Shown here in pieces: positions 5,769 to 5,824 of a DNA stretch of 5,824 bases. The position numbers and the translations under genes are program-made. Origin of the DNA: Burkholderiaceae bacterium. Lineage in GTDB: Bacteria; Pseudomonadota; Gammaproteobacteria; Burkholderiales; Burkholderiaceae_C. The notes under the pieces were generated by a model. That model did not search any database, had not been told where the DNA came from, and was given only the letters and a program-made list of their open reading frames with translations. The stretch lies in contig JALQVJ010000374.1 in NCBI GenBank assembly GCA_023260355.1, positions 1 to 5,824 on the forward strand, given 5' to 3'. Position 1 is the first letter of the stretch. The number at the start of each line of letters is the position of its first letter.

Positions 5769-5824
5769 TGGCGGAGAGAGAGGGATTCGAACCCTCGGTA
5801 CTGCCTAAACAGTACGCCGGATTT
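5769..5824 (-). tRNA. tRNA-Ser, UCN codon group (3' part, cut by window end)
   Basis: Minus-strand gene whose 5' half lies outside the window. Reading inward from the 3' end: encoded CCA (5771-5769), discriminator G (5772), acceptor arm TCTCTCC (5779-5773), T arm GAGGG-TTCGAAT-CCCTC (5796-5780), and a long variable arm with a 6-bp stem GTACTG / CAGTAC (5815-5810 with 5803-5798). A long variable arm limits the choice to Ser, Leu or (in bacteria) Tyr; together with the GGAGAGA-type acceptor and discriminator G, Ser is strongly favoured. The anticodon stem 3' strand TCCGG (5821-5817) is preceded by AAA, so the last anticodon base is A, pointing to a UCN decoder (GGA, CGA or TGA) rather than GCT. 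The exact anticodon is not visible. Confidence 0.9.

Noticed and set aside
5769..5824. tRNA 3' end as an attachment site with a second copy in the window
   Set aside because: I looked for a repeat of the T arm and acceptor end elsewhere in the window and found only a short chance match (TGGCGGA near 4278), not a duplicated att core.

Overview
The window looks like a chromosomal segment of a betaproteobacterium, most likely Burkholderiales and perhaps Comamonadaceae. The basis is the moderately high GC content, the style of the arsenate reductase and ACR3 pair, the bacterial GST variant with the NYSSWSMRPW motif, a DUF1993 protein, and a long-variable-arm tRNA-Ser with an encoded CCA. This placement rests on family resemblance only; no search was run.

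Left part (1-1411, + strand): the end of an arsenic detoxification operon. The 3' part of a thioredoxin-type arsenate reductase gene (arsC, cut by the window start) overlaps by 4 bases with a complete ACR3-type arsenite efflux permease gene. ArsC would reduce arsenate to arsenite, and Acr3 would export it across the inner membrane.

Middle part (1412-3474, + strand): a MarR-family regulator gene, preceded by a 154-base spacer rich in dyad symmetries with an extended -10 box; a glutathione S-transferase gene 90 bases downstream; then, after 181 bases, a DUF1993 gene. MarR and GST may form a small stress- or electrophile-response unit, but the sequence does not prove this.

Right part (3475-5824, minus strand apart from the spacers): a hairpin-rich spacer between convergent genes holds three consecutive stem-loops. 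It is followed by a large gene for a secreted, lipid-anchored protein of unknown function (576 aa, lipobox LAAC, eight further cysteines). A 324-base spacer with two perfect hairpins and an intrinsic terminator then leads to the 3' part of a tRNA-Ser gene of the UCN codon group, cut by the window end.

I see no insertion sequence, CRISPR array, integrase or phage gene. No clearly new multi-gene system is visible. The items most worth checking are the dyad cluster before marR, the cysteine-paired lipoprotein next to the tRNA gene, and the hairpin series between the convergent genes.
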